Below are positions 16,460 to 25,609 of a DNA stretch of 64,000 nucleotides, in pieces; position 1 is the first letter of the stretch, and each line of letters starts with the position of its first letter. Location: the NCBI RefSeq assembly GCF_026344135.1, contig NZ_JAPKNA010000002.1, positions 744,001-808,000 on the forward strand. The letters run 5' to 3'. The notes under the pieces are model-generated. The model saw only the letters and a list, made by a program, of their open reading frames with translations. It did not search any database and was not told where the DNA came from. This DNA is from Alcaligenes parafaecalis. GTDB taxonomy: Bacteria; Pseudomonadota; Gammaproteobacteria; Burkholderiales; Burkholderiaceae_B. The translations under genes were made by a program, and so were the position numbers.

Positions 16460-16630
16460 GTCTTTCTGACAAGGCCGAGTACCGAACAAGTGACCTTGCG
16501 TCAGCAACCTGCCCGGCCCCTTTAAATGTCCTGTCAGTTTGTTCAATTATTGAGCCGACAGATGACATCTAAAATATGACATCTAAAAAAACAAACATCT
16601 TCTCTTACCTGCATTTAGTTCTTGAAAAAC

Positions 16631-16670
16631 AGAAGAACAGAAGAACAGAAGAACAGAAGAACAGAAGAAC
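16631..16670. repeat. Octanucleotide tandem repeat (AGAAGAAC)x5
   Basis: Five exact copies of AGAAGAAC form a 40-base purine-rich tract about 64 bases past the pirin stop. It is non-coding as far as I can see. The purine/pyrimidine strand bias and perfect repetition make slippage likely. Confidence 0.92.
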
Positions 16671-16733
16671 AAAAATAGAAGAAGGGGAGAGCCCAAATCG
16701 CTCCCCCCCATCCTCAACACAGCCCATCAGCAA

Positions 16734-17435
16734 TTACTGCGCCGTCTCAACCAGCACCAGCTCAGCATCCTCCAGCGCCTGAATTTCCAGCGTAGTCTCA
16801 TTGCGAACCGCCGCCCCATCGCGGGCATTCAACTCCAGACCATTCACCGAAACCCGCCCGGTAGCAGGGACCAGATAAGCCAGATGATCCGCAGGCAAAG
16901 ACAAAACCGTGCTCTGCCCTTTCTTCAACGTCGCCCCCAGCACACGAGCCTGGGCACGAATAGGCAAAGCCTCCGTGTCGCCCTCAAAACCACTGGCCAA
17001 AGCTACAAACTGCCCTGAACGCTCATCCTTGGGAAAAGGCTTGGCTCCCCAGGCAGGTGGCAAACCACGCTGTTCAGGCTGAATCCAGATCTGGAAAATC
17101 CGAGTCGTGACAGTCTCCAGGTTGTACTCCGCATGGCGAATACCCGTGCCAGCACTCATGACCTGCACATCGCCTGCTTCCGTACGACCCTTATTACCCA
17201 AACTATCCTGATGGCTGATCGCCCCTTCACGCACATACGTAATGATCTCCATATCGGCATGATCATGAGGCGGGAAGCCGGTATTGGGCGCAATCGTGTC
17301 GTCATTCCAGACACGCAGGGGACCCCATTCCATGCGAGCAGGATCGTAGTAATTCGCAAAAGAAAAATGATGCTTGGCGTCCAGCCAGCCGTGGTTGGCG
17401 CCGCCCAGCTCATTAAAAGGCCGATGTTCAATCAT
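16734..17435 (-). CDS. Pirin family protein (YhaK-like bicupin)
   Basis: Pirins are small metal-binding bicupins; some bacterial members act as quercetin 2,3-dioxygenases or redox sensors. This 233-residue protein has the N-terminal cupin motif with metal ligands in GFPPHDHADMEIITYV (His57, His59) and GTGIRHAEYN (His101, Glu103). A divergent C-terminal cupin follows. The opening HRPFNELGGANHGWLDAKHHFSF is typical of the YhaK group. It is divergent from a LysR-type gene at 17533, a common arrangement in which the LysR protein controls the pirin. The physiological substrate is unknown. Confidence 0.92.
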   Translation of the reverse strand: MIEHRPFNELGGANHGWLDAKHHFSFANYYDPARMEWGPLRVWNDDTIAPNTGFPPHDHADMEIITYVREGAISHQDSLGNKGRTEAGDVQVMSAGTGIRHAEYNLETVTTRIFQIWIQPEQRGLPPAWGAKPFPKDERSGQFVALASGFEGDTEALPIRAQARVLGATLKKGQSTVLSLPADHLAYLVPATGRVSVNGLELNARDGAAVRNETTLEIQALEDAELVLVETAQ

Positions 17436-17532
17436 GATGCGCTCCTTAATATTGGATACTAAAAAGAATTCTAAGCGCCTTGTTGATTGAATAAAATAGA
17501 ATCGATAGCATAGTATTCATTCCAAAATATTC

Positions 17533-18450
17533 ATGAAAACACTTCCAGATCTACAAGCCTGGGCCATCTTCGCCACCGTGGCAGAAACCGGCTCCTTTGC
17601 CCAAGCGGCTGACGTGCTGGGGCTTTCCCAGCCCACCGTTTCCAAGGCCATTGCACGCCTGGAGAAACAACTGCAAGTGTCCTTGTTTCACCGCACCTCC
17701 CGACGCCTGTCCCTGACAGAAACCGGGCAGGCTAGCCTGGAGCAGGCCCAGGCCGTTCTTGCCGCCGGGCAAAGCGCCGAAGCCCTGGCCCGTGATCAAC
17801 GAGAGAGCCTGCAAGGGCGCATCAAAATAGCGGCCCCCATGTCCTTTGGTCTGGAGCACCTGGCGCCTTTACTGCCTGCTTTCATGGAAAAGCACCCGGC
17901 GGTGTTGCTGGACCTGCACTTTAACGATGCCCAAGTAAACATCGTCGAACAGGGCTTTGACATGGCCTTGCGCATTTCCTCCATGGATGACTCCAGCCTC
18001 CTGGTACGCCGTTTATGCAATCTGCGCTTGCGGCTGGTAGCCGCTCCGGCTTACCTGACGAAATATGGCCGACCCAGCCACCCCAGCGATCTAGCGCAAC
18101 ATATCAGCCTGCGTTACGCCTACGAACGAAGAGGCAGCGTCTGGCGCTTCCAGCAGGGGAAAGAGCATTACTCCCAAACCGTGCCCTGCACCCTGCAAGT
18201 CAATAACGCTCAGGCTTTGATCCCGCCTTTGCTCCAAGGTTTGGGGCTGACCGTACTACCTCAGTTTTTGTTGGGCGATATGGTGGAGCAAGGCTTGCTG
18301 GAGGTCGTTCTGCCTCAATGGGATTTGCCCGGTCTGACACTGCATTTGCTGACCCCGCCCGGTCGTTCCCGCTCGGCACGGGTGCAAGCCTTTATCGACT
18401 TTCTGGTGACGGAGTTTGAGCAAGCAGCATGGGCCGATTCAGGCCAGTAA
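17533..18450 (+). CDS. LysR-type transcriptional regulator divergent from pirin
   Basis: This 305-residue protein has the LysR N-terminal helix-turn-helix (residues about 8-65: FATVAETGSFAQAADVLGLSQPTVSKAIARLE). The C-terminal periplasmic-binding-like effector domain resembles the subgroup acting on redox enzymes and pirins. The divergent intergenic region of about 97 bases contains GAAT-N12-ATTC-like symmetry near 17500-17520 that could be the binding site. The likely targets are the pirin gene and possibly itself; the effector is unknown. Confidence 0.92.
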   Translation: MKTLPDLQAWAIFATVAETGSFAQAADVLGLSQPTVSKAIARLEKQLQVSLFHRTSRRLSLTETGQASLEQAQAVLAAGQSAEALARDQRESLQGRIKIAAPMSFGLEHLAPLLPAFMEKHPAVLLDLHFNDAQVNIVEQGFDMALRISSMDDSSLLVRRLCNLRLRLVAAPAYLTKYGRPSHPSDLAQHISLRYAYERRGSVWRFQQGKEHYSQTVPCTLQVNNAQALIPPLLQGLGLTVLPQFLLGDMVEQGLLEVVLPQWDLPGLTLHLLTPPGRSRSARVQAFIDFLVTEFEQAAWADSGQ

Positions 18451-18511
18451 GAGTCTGTTTACGTTTTGCCGCTAGACTGTCTGGTCTACTCTTGTTTTCT
18501 AGGAGATCATT

Positions 18512-18979
18512 ATGGATAAACGTCCTCCCTTGCCACCCTTCGAGCAGGAGAGTGCTCGTCAGAAAGTGCGTGCTGCAGAGGATGCCTGGAACAGTCGTGA
18601 CCCAGTCAAGGTTTCGCAGGCTTATACCGTGGATACACGCTGGCGTAATCGCAGCGAATTTCCGCAGGGGCGCGATCAGGTTCAATCTTTTTTAGAACGC
18701 AAATGGCAAAAAGAGCGTGAATATCGTTTGATTAAAGAACTCTGGGCCTGGCAAGAAAACAGGATTGCGGTGCGCTTTGCCTACGAATGGCAAGATGAAT
18801 ACGGCCAATGGTGGCGTAGTTATGGAAATGAAAACTGGGAATTTGATGAGCATGGCTATATGGCCGTGCGCCATGCCAGCATTAATGATGTGGCCATTTC
18901 AGAGTCGGAACGCAAGTTCCACTGGCCTTTGGGACGGCGTCCTGATGAGCATCCCAGCCTGAGTGACCTGGGTCTTTAG
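18512..18979 (+). CDS. DUF1348 protein (SnoaL/NTF2-like fold)
   Basis: This 155-residue protein matches DUF1348, a small NTF2-fold family of unknown function. Characteristic segments are AEDAWNSRDPVKVSQAYT, FLERKWQKEREYRLIKELWAW and RFAYEWQDEYGQWWRSYGNENWEF. The start has AGGAG spaced correctly. It lies 61 bases after the LysR gene on the same strand and may be its co-transcribed partner or target. A strong terminator follows. Confidence 0.9.
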   Translation: MDKRPPLPPFEQESARQKVRAAEDAWNSRDPVKVSQAYTVDTRWRNRSEFPQGRDQVQSFLERKWQKEREYRLIKELWAWQENRIAVRFAYEWQDEYGQWWRSYGNENWEFDEHGYMAVRHASINDVAISESERKFHWPLGRRPDEHPSLSDLGL

Positions 18980-19034
18980 CCCCAGAGTAAAACGCGCGTA
19001 ACTTGGCTTTTATTTAAATAAGCCGCCATAAAAT

Positions 19035-19073
19035 AAAAAATCCGGTTCGCAATGTGCGAAACCGGATTTTTTT
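19035..19073 (+). terminator. Rho-independent terminator after the DUF1348 gene
   Basis: TCCGGTTCGC (19041-19050) pairs with GCGAAACCGGA across a short AATGT loop, with one bulged base. A runs precede the stem and seven T follow it. Confidence 0.85.
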
Positions 19074-19224
19074 AAATCTTTACTTTTTATGCTTCATTCA
19101 TAGCCGTCTTAAAAGAGTTATAGGCAAAATATTGAAGTTTCTCTGTTCGCCATCAAAGACAGGCGCTCAGATAAATGCTTAAGTAGTGGGTTAGCCTTCG
19201 TTCATCTCCAAGGAGTCATCTATC

Positions 19225-20220
19225 ATGAATCACCCTGCTGGCTTGGATACGGCCCCCGCGGCTGCTGATCGTACTGGGCCTTCCAGTCATTATTCCCGAT
19301 TGATCGAGCAAGCTCGTAAAGAGCACAGTCGGATTTGTGTGGTGGCTCACCCTTGCGATGACGTGTCTTTGGGGGCAGCTTTGCAGGCGCGTGCCCTAGG
19401 CCTGTTCGAGATTGTGTTGGTGGGGCCCCAGGCCCGCTTGCATTCTGTGGCAGCAGAGCATGGTTTCAGCCTGGAAGGCGTCACCCTGATTGATACGCCG
19501 CATAGCCACGCCTCGGCAGAAAGAGCCGTGGAAGAAGTGCTGGCCGGGCGTGCCCAGTTATTGATGAAAGGTAGCCTGCACACTGACGAGCTGATCCAGG
19601 CCGTGCTGTGCACCCAGGGCAAAGGCTTGCGTACGGGCCGTCGCTTAAGTCATGTCTTCATCATGGATGTGCCCAGTTACCCAAAGCCTCTGTTTGTGAC
19701 GGACGGCGCGATCAATATTTTCCCGGACCTCAGCACCAAAGCGGACATTGTGCAAAACGCCATTGATTTGCACCTCGGCCTGGGCTTGGGCAAACCTCTG
19801 GTGGCGATCCTGTCTGCCGTCGAGCAAGTCACAGAAAAAATCCCGTCCACGCTGGAAGCGGCAGCGCTGTGCAAAATGGCAGATCGTGGCCAGATTACCG
19901 GCGGTGTGCTGGATGGCCCCTTGGCGCTGGATAACGCCATCAGCCCGGAAGCGGCACGCATTAAAGGGATTGTGTCGTCCGTTGCGGGCAAGGCGCAGAT
20001 TCTGGTTGCTCCCGATCTGGAAGCGGGCAATATGCTGGCCAAGAATCTGACCTTTCTGTCTGGTGCGCAGGCAGCCGGTATTGTGATGGGTGCGCGTGTA
20101 CCTATCATTCTGACCAGCCGCGCCGACAGTGCGCAGACCCGCATGGCTTCGTGCGCCGTTGCCAGCATCTACGCTGGTCATCTGGAACGTAAAGTTGCTG
20201 TGGAGGCCCAGCACTCATGA
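19225..20220 (+). CDS. Phosphate acetyl/butyryl transferase
   Basis: The enzyme exchanges CoA for phosphate on acetyl- or similar acyl-CoA, producing the acyl phosphate used by the kinase downstream. The 331-residue protein has the Pta/Ptb fold motifs VVAHPCDDVSLGAALQARALG, LMKGSLHTDELIQAVL and a late FLSGAQAAGIVMGARVPIILTSRADS. It lacks the MaoC hydratase domain found in related fusions and the long N-terminal DRTGG domain of Escherichia coli Pta. It overlaps ackA by ATGA. Acetyl versus butyryl preference cannot be read from the sequence; the AckA partner favours acetate or propionate. Confidence 0.92.
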   Translation: MNHPAGLDTAPAAADRTGPSSHYSRLIEQARKEHSRICVVAHPCDDVSLGAALQARALGLFEIVLVGPQARLHSVAAEHGFSLEGVTLIDTPHSHASAERAVEEVLAGRAQLLMKGSLHTDELIQAVLCTQGKGLRTGRRLSHVFIMDVPSYPKPLFVTDGAINIFPDLSTKADIVQNAIDLHLGLGLGKPLVAILSAVEQVTEKIPSTLEAAALCKMADRGQITGGVLDGPLALDNAISPEAARIKGIVSSVAGKAQILVAPDLEAGNMLAKNLTFLSGAQAAGIVMGARVPIILTSRADSAQTRMASCAVASIYAGHLERKVAVEAQHS

Positions 20221-21404
20221 GCGAGCAGATTCTGGTCATTAACGCAGGTAGTTCCAGCCTGAAGTTTCATATGTACAAAGTTCAGCCGGGCGATCGGCTG
20301 GATTTCGAGTTTGGCGGTCAGGTGTCGGGTATTGGCAGTTCTCAGCCAGCCTTCAAGGTGAAAGACGCCCAAGGTCAATCCATGGTCAAGCAGGATCTGG
20401 ATGGCGAACAGGCCAAAGACTTGCATACGGCCCAGGCTTTAGTGGCGCGCTGGTTGCTGGAGCATGTGGATGGGCGGCCTATTGCGGTGGGTCACCGCAT
20501 TGTGCACGGGGGCGCTCGTTATGACAGCAGTGTGCGTCTGACACCCGAGGTCTTGGAATATCTGGATAGCCTGTCGCCCCTGGCACCTTTGCATCAGCAA
20601 AATAATCTGGCGCCTGTGCGAGTCATCTTCGAGCACTATCCGGAAATTTTCCAGGTGGCGTGTCTGGATACCGCGTTCCACCAAGGTCATGCGCCGCACT
20701 TGCAGCACTTTGCCTTGCCGGGTCGCTTCTTTGAACAGGGCGTGCGCCGCTACGGTTTTCATGGCCTGTCTTACCACTATATTTCCCAGCATTTGCAGCG
20801 CGAGATCCCCGAACTGGCGGATGGGCGTGTCGTGGTGGCTCACTTGGGTTCCGGCGCGTCTGCCTGCGCCTTGAAAGAAGGGCGCAGTGTTCACACCACC
20901 ATGGGCTTTACGGCTCTGGATGGCCTGCCTATGGGCACGCGTCCGGGCCGTCTGGATGCGGGCGTCGTCTTGTGGATGTTGGAGCAGGGCATGGAGCACG
21001 ATGAAATTCAATCTGTGCTGTACACCCAATCCGGCCTGAAAGGTCTGTCGGGCGATCAGGCGGATATGCGTGCTCTGGAAGCCTCGGATGACCCTCGCGC
21101 CAAGTTGGCGGTAGAGTACTTCTGCTATCACACTGCTGAAAATCTGGCGGGTTTGTGCGTAGCCTTGAAGGGCCTGGATACGCTGGTGTTCACGGCCGGT
21201 ATTGGCGAGCACAGCCCCTCTATTCGTGCAGGCATTGCCCAGCATCTGGAGTGGTTGGGTGTGAAAATTGACCCAGCGCGTAATCAGGCTGGGGACACCG
21301 TGATTTCCACGGATGATAGCCAGGTGCGTGTTCTGGTCATACCAACAAACGAGGAACTGATCATTGCTGAACAGTCCCTCGCGTTGGTACGTGCCAAGCA
21401 CTAA
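20217..21404 (+). CDS. ackA: Acetate/propionate kinase
   Basis: AckA converts acetyl phosphate and ADP to acetate and ATP, and can run in reverse. The 395-residue protein has the ASKHA signatures INAGSSSLKF (residues 7-16), VGHRIVHGG, DTAFH and HLGSGASACAL. It also has the kinase-family MGFTALDGLPMGTRPGRLD and late FTAGIGEHS. It is translationally coupled to the phosphotransacetylase upstream, giving a complete acetyl-CoA to acetate route. Its stop lies 16 bases from the convergent cysN stop with no obvious terminator between them. Confidence 0.97.
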   Translation: MSEQILVINAGSSSLKFHMYKVQPGDRLDFEFGGQVSGIGSSQPAFKVKDAQGQSMVKQDLDGEQAKDLHTAQALVARWLLEHVDGRPIAVGHRIVHGGARYDSSVRLTPEVLEYLDSLSPLAPLHQQNNLAPVRVIFEHYPEIFQVACLDTAFHQGHAPHLQHFALPGRFFEQGVRRYGFHGLSYHYISQHLQREIPELADGRVVVAHLGSGASACALKEGRSVHTTMGFTALDGLPMGTRPGRLDAGVVLWMLEQGMEHDEIQSVLYTQSGLKGLSGDQADMRALEASDDPRAKLAVEYFCYHTAENLAGLCVALKGLDTLVFTAGIGEHSPSIRAGIAQHLEWLGVKIDPARNQAGDTVISTDDSQVRVLVIPTNEELIIAEQSLALVRAKH

Positions 21405-21420
21405 GCCTGGGCGCTAGACC

Positions 21421-22722
21421 TCAGGCAGATTTTTGAACCAGACCGGCGGCGACGGTCTGGTTTGTGCTGGGGTCGATCAAGATGAAAGAACCGGTGCTGG
21501 AGTGATCCTGGTAATCATCCAGTACCAGCGGATCCCGGCTGACCAGGCTGACGCGGCCAATATCATTCAAAGACAAGGTGCCAGCAGCCTCTTGTTCCTG
21601 CAAGCTGTGAACGTCCCGTAACGCATGCACCGCCTGAACCTTGGCTTGTGTCAGACGCGTCCCCTGTTTCAGCCAGTAGAAGCGGGTGGTGTTCAAGGCC
21701 TGCTCGTCCAGCCAGCAGAGTTGCGCATCAAAGTTCTTGCTGGTGCTGACCTGATCGTGGGCCAGTGTCAGCAAATCTCCACGGGAAATATCCAGCTCGC
21801 GGTCCAGCACCAGGGTGACGGCATCACCGTCGCTAACCTGAATCTGCTCTTCGCCTGCACGGAACAGTTGTGTCACCACCGCCGTTTTCGCGCTGGGCCA
21901 CACCTGAACACTATCGCCAACCTGTATGCGGCCACCACTTAACTGACCTGCATAGCCACGGAAACCATCAGCGCGGCTGCCGCCATGACGCGCCACCCAC
22001 TGCACAAACAGGCGGGCAGGGCGCTGAATGTCTTCGCGCAAATCCAGCGCTTCCAGCAAAGGCAAGAGTGGCAGGCCTGTGTACCAGGGCGTGTGGGGCG
22101 AAGCCTGCGTAATGTTCTCGCCTTTCAGGGCCGACAAGGGAATGATCTGAAAGTGTTCAATCCCCAGTTGCGCAGCCAGTTGGCGATAGGCTTCGTGAAT
22201 GCGGTCGAATACGGCCTGATCCCAATCCACCAGATCCATCTTGTTCACGGCCACCACGATATGACGCAGGCCCAACAGCTTGGCGACAGTACTGTGGCGC
22301 TTGGTCTGGGTCAGCAGTTGGCCGTCTTTGGCCCGGTGTGCATCAATCAGGATGATGGCGGCCTGGGCGGTGGACGCACCCGTAATCATGTTGCGGGTGT
22401 ATTGCTCGTGCCCTGGAGTGTCGGCCACGATGAATTTGCGTTTTGGCGTGGCGAAGTAGCGATAGGCCACATCAATAGTAATGCCCTGTTCGCGCTCGGC
22501 TTCCAGACCATCGGTCAGCAAGGCCAGATCGGGTTCGGCGTCCTCGCCACGTTTGTATTTGGAGCGCTGGATGGCCGCGATCTGGTCGGCAAATACGCCC
22601 TGGCTATCCACCAGCAAACGTCCGATCAAGGTGGATTTTCCGTCGTCCACAGAGCCTGCGGTAATCAGGCGCAGTACGCCCTGATCGGCGGCCTGGAGCC
22701 AGGCATCATTGACTGTGTTCAT
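21421..22722 (-). CDS. cysN: Sulfate adenylyltransferase large subunit (GTPase)
   Basis: CysN is the GTPase subunit that drives adenylylation of sulfate by CysD, making adenosine phosphosulfate. The 433-residue protein has the G1 motif GSVDDGKST (23-31), G3 DTPGHE, G4 NKMD and the elongation-factor-like barrel domains. It stops before any CysC kinase domain, so it is not a CysNC fusion. That fits with the Fe-S type CysH nearby, which uses APS directly. The start shares one base with the cysD stop (TAATG), indicating coupling. Confidence 0.97.
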   Translation of the reverse strand: MNTVNDAWLQAADQGVLRLITAGSVDDGKSTLIGRLLVDSQGVFADQIAAIQRSKYKRGEDAEPDLALLTDGLEAEREQGITIDVAYRYFATPKRKFIVADTPGHEQYTRNMITGASTAQAAIILIDAHRAKDGQLLTQTKRHSTVAKLLGLRHIVVAVNKMDLVDWDQAVFDRIHEAYRQLAAQLGIEHFQIIPLSALKGENITQASPHTPWYTGLPLLPLLEALDLREDIQRPARLFVQWVARHGGSRADGFRGYAGQLSGGRIQVGDSVQVWPSAKTAVVTQLFRAGEEQIQVSDGDAVTLVLDRELDISRGDLLTLAHDQVSTSKNFDAQLCWLDEQALNTTRFYWLKQGTRLTQAKVQAVHALRDVHSLQEQEAAGTLSLNDIGRVSLVSRDPLVLDDYQDHSSTGSFILIDPSTNQTVAAGLVQKSA

Positions 22723-23633
22723 TAGAAATATCCTTGTTTCTTGCGGTGTTCCATGGAGGCTTCAGAGGTCTGGTCATCCATGCGGGTCGCGCCGCGCTCG
22801 GTAATGGTGGCCAAGGCGGTTTCAGCAATAATGTCCTGCACGGACGCAGCGGTAGAGAGCACCGGGCAGGTGCAGGAAATATCGCCTACGGTGCGGAATC
22901 GCACATCGCGCCACTCGGAGGTTTCGCCGTCCAGCAAGGGAGTCAGCGGGGTGATGGGCACGATCAGGCCCTGACGCTCCACGACCTCGCGTGAGTGTGT
23001 GTAGTAAATGGAAGGCAGATCAATGGCTTCGCGCTGGATGTATTGCCACACGTCCAGCTCGGTCCAGTTGGAAATGGGGAAAACGCGCAGGTTCTCGCCC
23101 TTGTGAATACGGGTATTGAACAGGTGCCACAGCTCGGGACGTTGTGCTTTAGGGTCCCACTGGCCGAACTCGTCGCGGAACGACACGATGCGTTCCTTGG
23201 CGCGGGCTTTTTCTTCATCGCGGCGGGCACCACCGAAACAGGCATCAAAGCCAAACTCGGCAATCGCTTCCAGCAAGGTGACGGCCTGTGCGCCGTTGCG
23301 GCTGGCTGTCTCATGGCGAAGCACGACCGTGCCGCGAGCGATGGAATCTTCCACGCTGCGCACAATCAGCTCAGCATTCAGCTCGGCCGCACGACGATCC
23401 CGAAACTCAATGACTTCAGGGTAGTTATGGCCAGTGTCCACATGCATCAAAGGAAAGGGCAGGGGGCCGGGTGCAAAGGCTTTCTGAGCCAGTTGCAGCA
23501 GCACGGCGGAGTCCTTGCCGCCGGAGAACAGCAGCACGGGTTTTTCAGCTTCAGCCGCGATTTCGCGCAGAATAAAAATGGCCTCGGCTTCTAGCCAGTC
23601 CAGGTGAGTACGGTTGGAGAGAGGTTCGCCCAT
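22722..23633 (-). CDS. cysD: Sulfate adenylyltransferase small subunit
   Basis: CysD is the ATP-pyrophosphatase-fold subunit that forms APS from sulfate and ATP. The 303-residue protein has the PP-loop SGGKDS (37-42), FPLMHVDTGHNYPEVIEFRD and the usual C-terminal SMEHRKKQGYF. It lies nine bases after cysH and one base overlaps cysN, giving a cysH-cysD-cysN order typical of betaproteobacteria. No sulfite reductase gene is in the window. Confidence 0.97.
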   Translation of the reverse strand: MGEPLSNRTHLDWLEAEAIFILREIAAEAEKPVLLFSGGKDSAVLLQLAQKAFAPGPLPFPLMHVDTGHNYPEVIEFRDRRAAELNAELIVRSVEDSIARGTVVLRHETASRNGAQAVTLLEAIAEFGFDACFGGARRDEEKARAKERIVSFRDEFGQWDPKAQRPELWHLFNTRIHKGENLRVFPISNWTELDVWQYIQREAIDLPSIYYTHSREVVERQGLIVPITPLTPLLDGETSEWRDVRFRTVGDISCTCPVLSTAASVQDIIAETALATITERGATRMDDQTSEASMEHRKKQGYF

Positions 23634-23642
23634 GAGTTTCCT

Positions 23643-24380
23643 TCAGGTGTTGACACTGCTATTCAGATTGCTGGCATGCAGGCCGCATTCCAGGCTGTCG
23701 CGCTGTTCCCACCACCAGCGCCCGGCGCGCACATCTTCACCGGGGCGAATGGCGCGCGTACAGGGCTCGCAGCCAATGGAGGGGTAGCCTTGATCGTGCA
23801 GCGCGTTGTAGGGGATGCTCAACCCACGGATTACGGCCCAGACATCGTCCTGGGTCCATTCGATCAGTGGGTTGAATTTTTCCAGGCCAAAGGCGCTGTC
23901 ATATTCCTTGCTGACCAAGTCCGTGCGGCTGGCGGTTTGCTCGCGTCGCTGGCCGGTAATCCAGGCCGAACGTCCTTGCAGGGCACGGCGCAGTGGCTCC
24001 ACTTTGCGGATCGCGCAGCATTCTTTGCGTAACTCCACGCTTTCATAAAAAGCATGTGTGCCATGGGTTTGCACGTGTTCCTGAACCCGGTCCGGATCGG
24101 GGTGAAAGAACAGGATGGGGCGTTCGTAGTGCTGCTGAATGTCTTGGCCCAACTGCAAGGTTTCCTCGTGCAGGCGACCCGTATCCAGGGTGATGGTTTG
24201 CAAGTCGGGGGTATAGATGGACATGGCGTGAAACAGCACCATGTCTTCCGCGGCCAGAGAGCTGGCCAGCACGGCATCGGCGTGTTCGTGCGCGATTTGC
24301 AGCAGATCGTCGCGCAGTTGTTTCCACAGCATCAAGGGCCGGGCGCTTAGAGCAAGCGAGGCAGGGGCTTGGGCGGGCAT
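23643..24380 (-). CDS. cysH: APS/PAPS reductase, Fe-S type
   Basis: CysH reduces activated sulfate to sulfite. In this 245-residue protein the cysteine pairs CC (121-122, in RKECCAIRK) and Cys204/Cys207 (GCEPC) are those that hold a [4Fe-4S] cluster, pointing to adenosine phosphosulfate as substrate. The C-terminal catalytic motif ECGLH has Cys232. The ATG at 24380 was chosen because AAGGA lies about ten bases upstream; a GTG at 24410 would extend it by ten residues but has no ribosome site. A long hairpin (24397-24452) lies in the leader. Confidence 0.95.
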   Translation of the reverse strand: MPAQAPASLALSARPLMLWKQLRDDLLQIAHEHADAVLASSLAAEDMVLFHAMSIYTPDLQTITLDTGRLHEETLQLGQDIQQHYERPILFFHPDPDRVQEHVQTHGTHAFYESVELRKECCAIRKVEPLRRALQGRSAWITGQRREQTASRTDLVSKEYDSAFGLEKFNPLIEWTQDDVWAVIRGLSIPYNALHDQGYPSIGCEPCTRAIRPGEDVRAGRWWWEQRDSLECGLHASNLNSSVNT

Positions 24381-24396
24381 GATCAGATGTCCTTGC

Positions 24397-24452
24397 GGCA
24401 ATACCAGCACCGGCCCTGCACGAATTGGAATCGCGTGGGCCGCGCTATTGCC
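24397..24452 (-). promoter_or_regulatory. Leader hairpin ahead of cysH
   Basis: GGCAATA (24397-24403) is perfectly complementary to TATTGCC (24446-24452), and an inner GGCCC...GGGCC region extends the fold. The structure ends a few bases before the AAGGA ribosome site of cysH. It may modulate cysHDN translation or mark a regulator site; no known riboswitch class is recognised. Confidence 0.35.
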
Positions 24453-24566
24453 TTACATGGTTCATGGGATGATGAGCCAGTGTGCTTGCGCGCGCTTACG
24501 CTGGGAACGAAGTATTAGTTAGGTGAATATGCCCTTGCTGTATTTAGCCGCCTTCTCATTGCATTT

Positions 24567-25457
24567 TCAGGCGCGTCGGCTGGCGGCAATAATGGCGATG
24601 ATGACGATGCAGGACAACCAGGTCAGCAGGTCGACCTGCTCGCTTAACCACACGGCCGAAATCAGTACCGTCAGGAAAGGCTGGGCCAGTTGTACCTGAC
24701 CAATACGGGCCACCCCGCCCATCGCCATCGCTTTGTACCAGGGAAAGAAACCCAGCAAGGATGAAAACAGGGCCAGGTAGAGCAAGGCCATGATGGACTG
24801 GGAGGATGGCATTTCGTTCATGGGGAAGGCCAGCCACAGGGTGGCGGGAATGGTCAGCGGCAGGCTGGCTGCCAGACACCAGCAAATAGTGCGCCAGCCC
24901 CCCAGAGAACGAGCGACACGGCCACCTTCGGCATAGCCTACGCCGGCCATGAAAACGGCCAGGGCCAGCCAGATATCCCCGGTTTGCAGGGCGCCTTCAC
25001 CAATATAGAACGCGTAGAGCAGGACCAGTACGGCACCCAGCAGGCTCAACATCCAGAAGCGGCGGCTCAAGGGTTCGCCGCTGCGTGCCGAGGCCACAAT
25101 GGCAGTAGCCAATGGAATCAGGCCACTTAACACAGCCCCGTGCGAGGATGGCACGGTTTGCATGGCAATAGAAGAGAATACGGGCCAGCCCACGATCACA
25201 CCGGTACAGGACAGAGCGATTCCCCGCCACTCCGATGCGGTAGGACGACGGCTGCGTGTAGCCAGCAAAATGATGGCCGCAAAGACACCGGCGATGCTGG
25301 CTCGCGCCATCCCGATCAGCCAGGGATCAAAGCTTTGCACCGCCAGCCGCGTCATGGGCAGGGTGAAGGCAAAGACCATGACGCCGATAAAGGCGTAGAG
25401 ATAGGTCAGCAAGGCAGGAGCAGAAGAGGGGATGGGAAGGCTGGTGCTGCGGCTCAT
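24567..25457 (-). CDS. DMT-superfamily transporter (EamA)
   Basis: This 296-residue inner-membrane protein has about ten hydrophobic helices arranged as two EamA repeats. It contains the family features FTLPMTRLAVQSFDPWLIGMAR, PSSHGAVLSGLIPLATAIVA and a final FLTVLISAVWLSEQ. Such carriers usually export metabolites or amino acids. The ATG at 25457 was chosen because the upstream extension to 25529 does not resemble the family. It is divergent from a MocR-type gene at 25610, a frequent pairing in which the regulator controls the exporter. Confidence 0.9.
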   Translation of the reverse strand: MSRSTSLPIPSSAPALLTYLYAFIGVMVFAFTLPMTRLAVQSFDPWLIGMARASIAGVFAAIILLATRSRRPTASEWRGIALSCTGVIVGWPVFSSIAMQTVPSSHGAVLSGLIPLATAIVASARSGEPLSRRFWMLSLLGAVLVLLYAFYIGEGALQTGDIWLALAVFMAGVGYAEGGRVARSLGGWRTICWCLAASLPLTIPATLWLAFPMNEMPSSQSIMALLYLALFSSLLGFFPWYKAMAMGGVARIGQVQLAQPFLTVLISAVWLSEQVDLLTWLSCIVIIAIIAASRRA

Positions 25458-25609
25458 GAAAATCACCACGGATGAAAAATAGGTTGTTGACACCTTTGAG
25501 CTTAAAATAAATAAGCGATACAGTTGCAATACAGTTAATCAATCAGTGGGTCAGGCTGTACTGGTCAAACTTCCGCTACAGTCGGTTTTCTACGTAAAAG
25601 GTCAGCATC

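Noticed and set aside
16211..16546. Short frames on both strands across palindrome copy A
   Set aside because: They arise from the self-complementary DNA and lack ribosome sites and family features.
16562..16590. Short direct repeat of ATGACATCTAAAA
   Set aside because: Two imperfectly spaced copies only, with no symmetry or gene context that would suggest a function.
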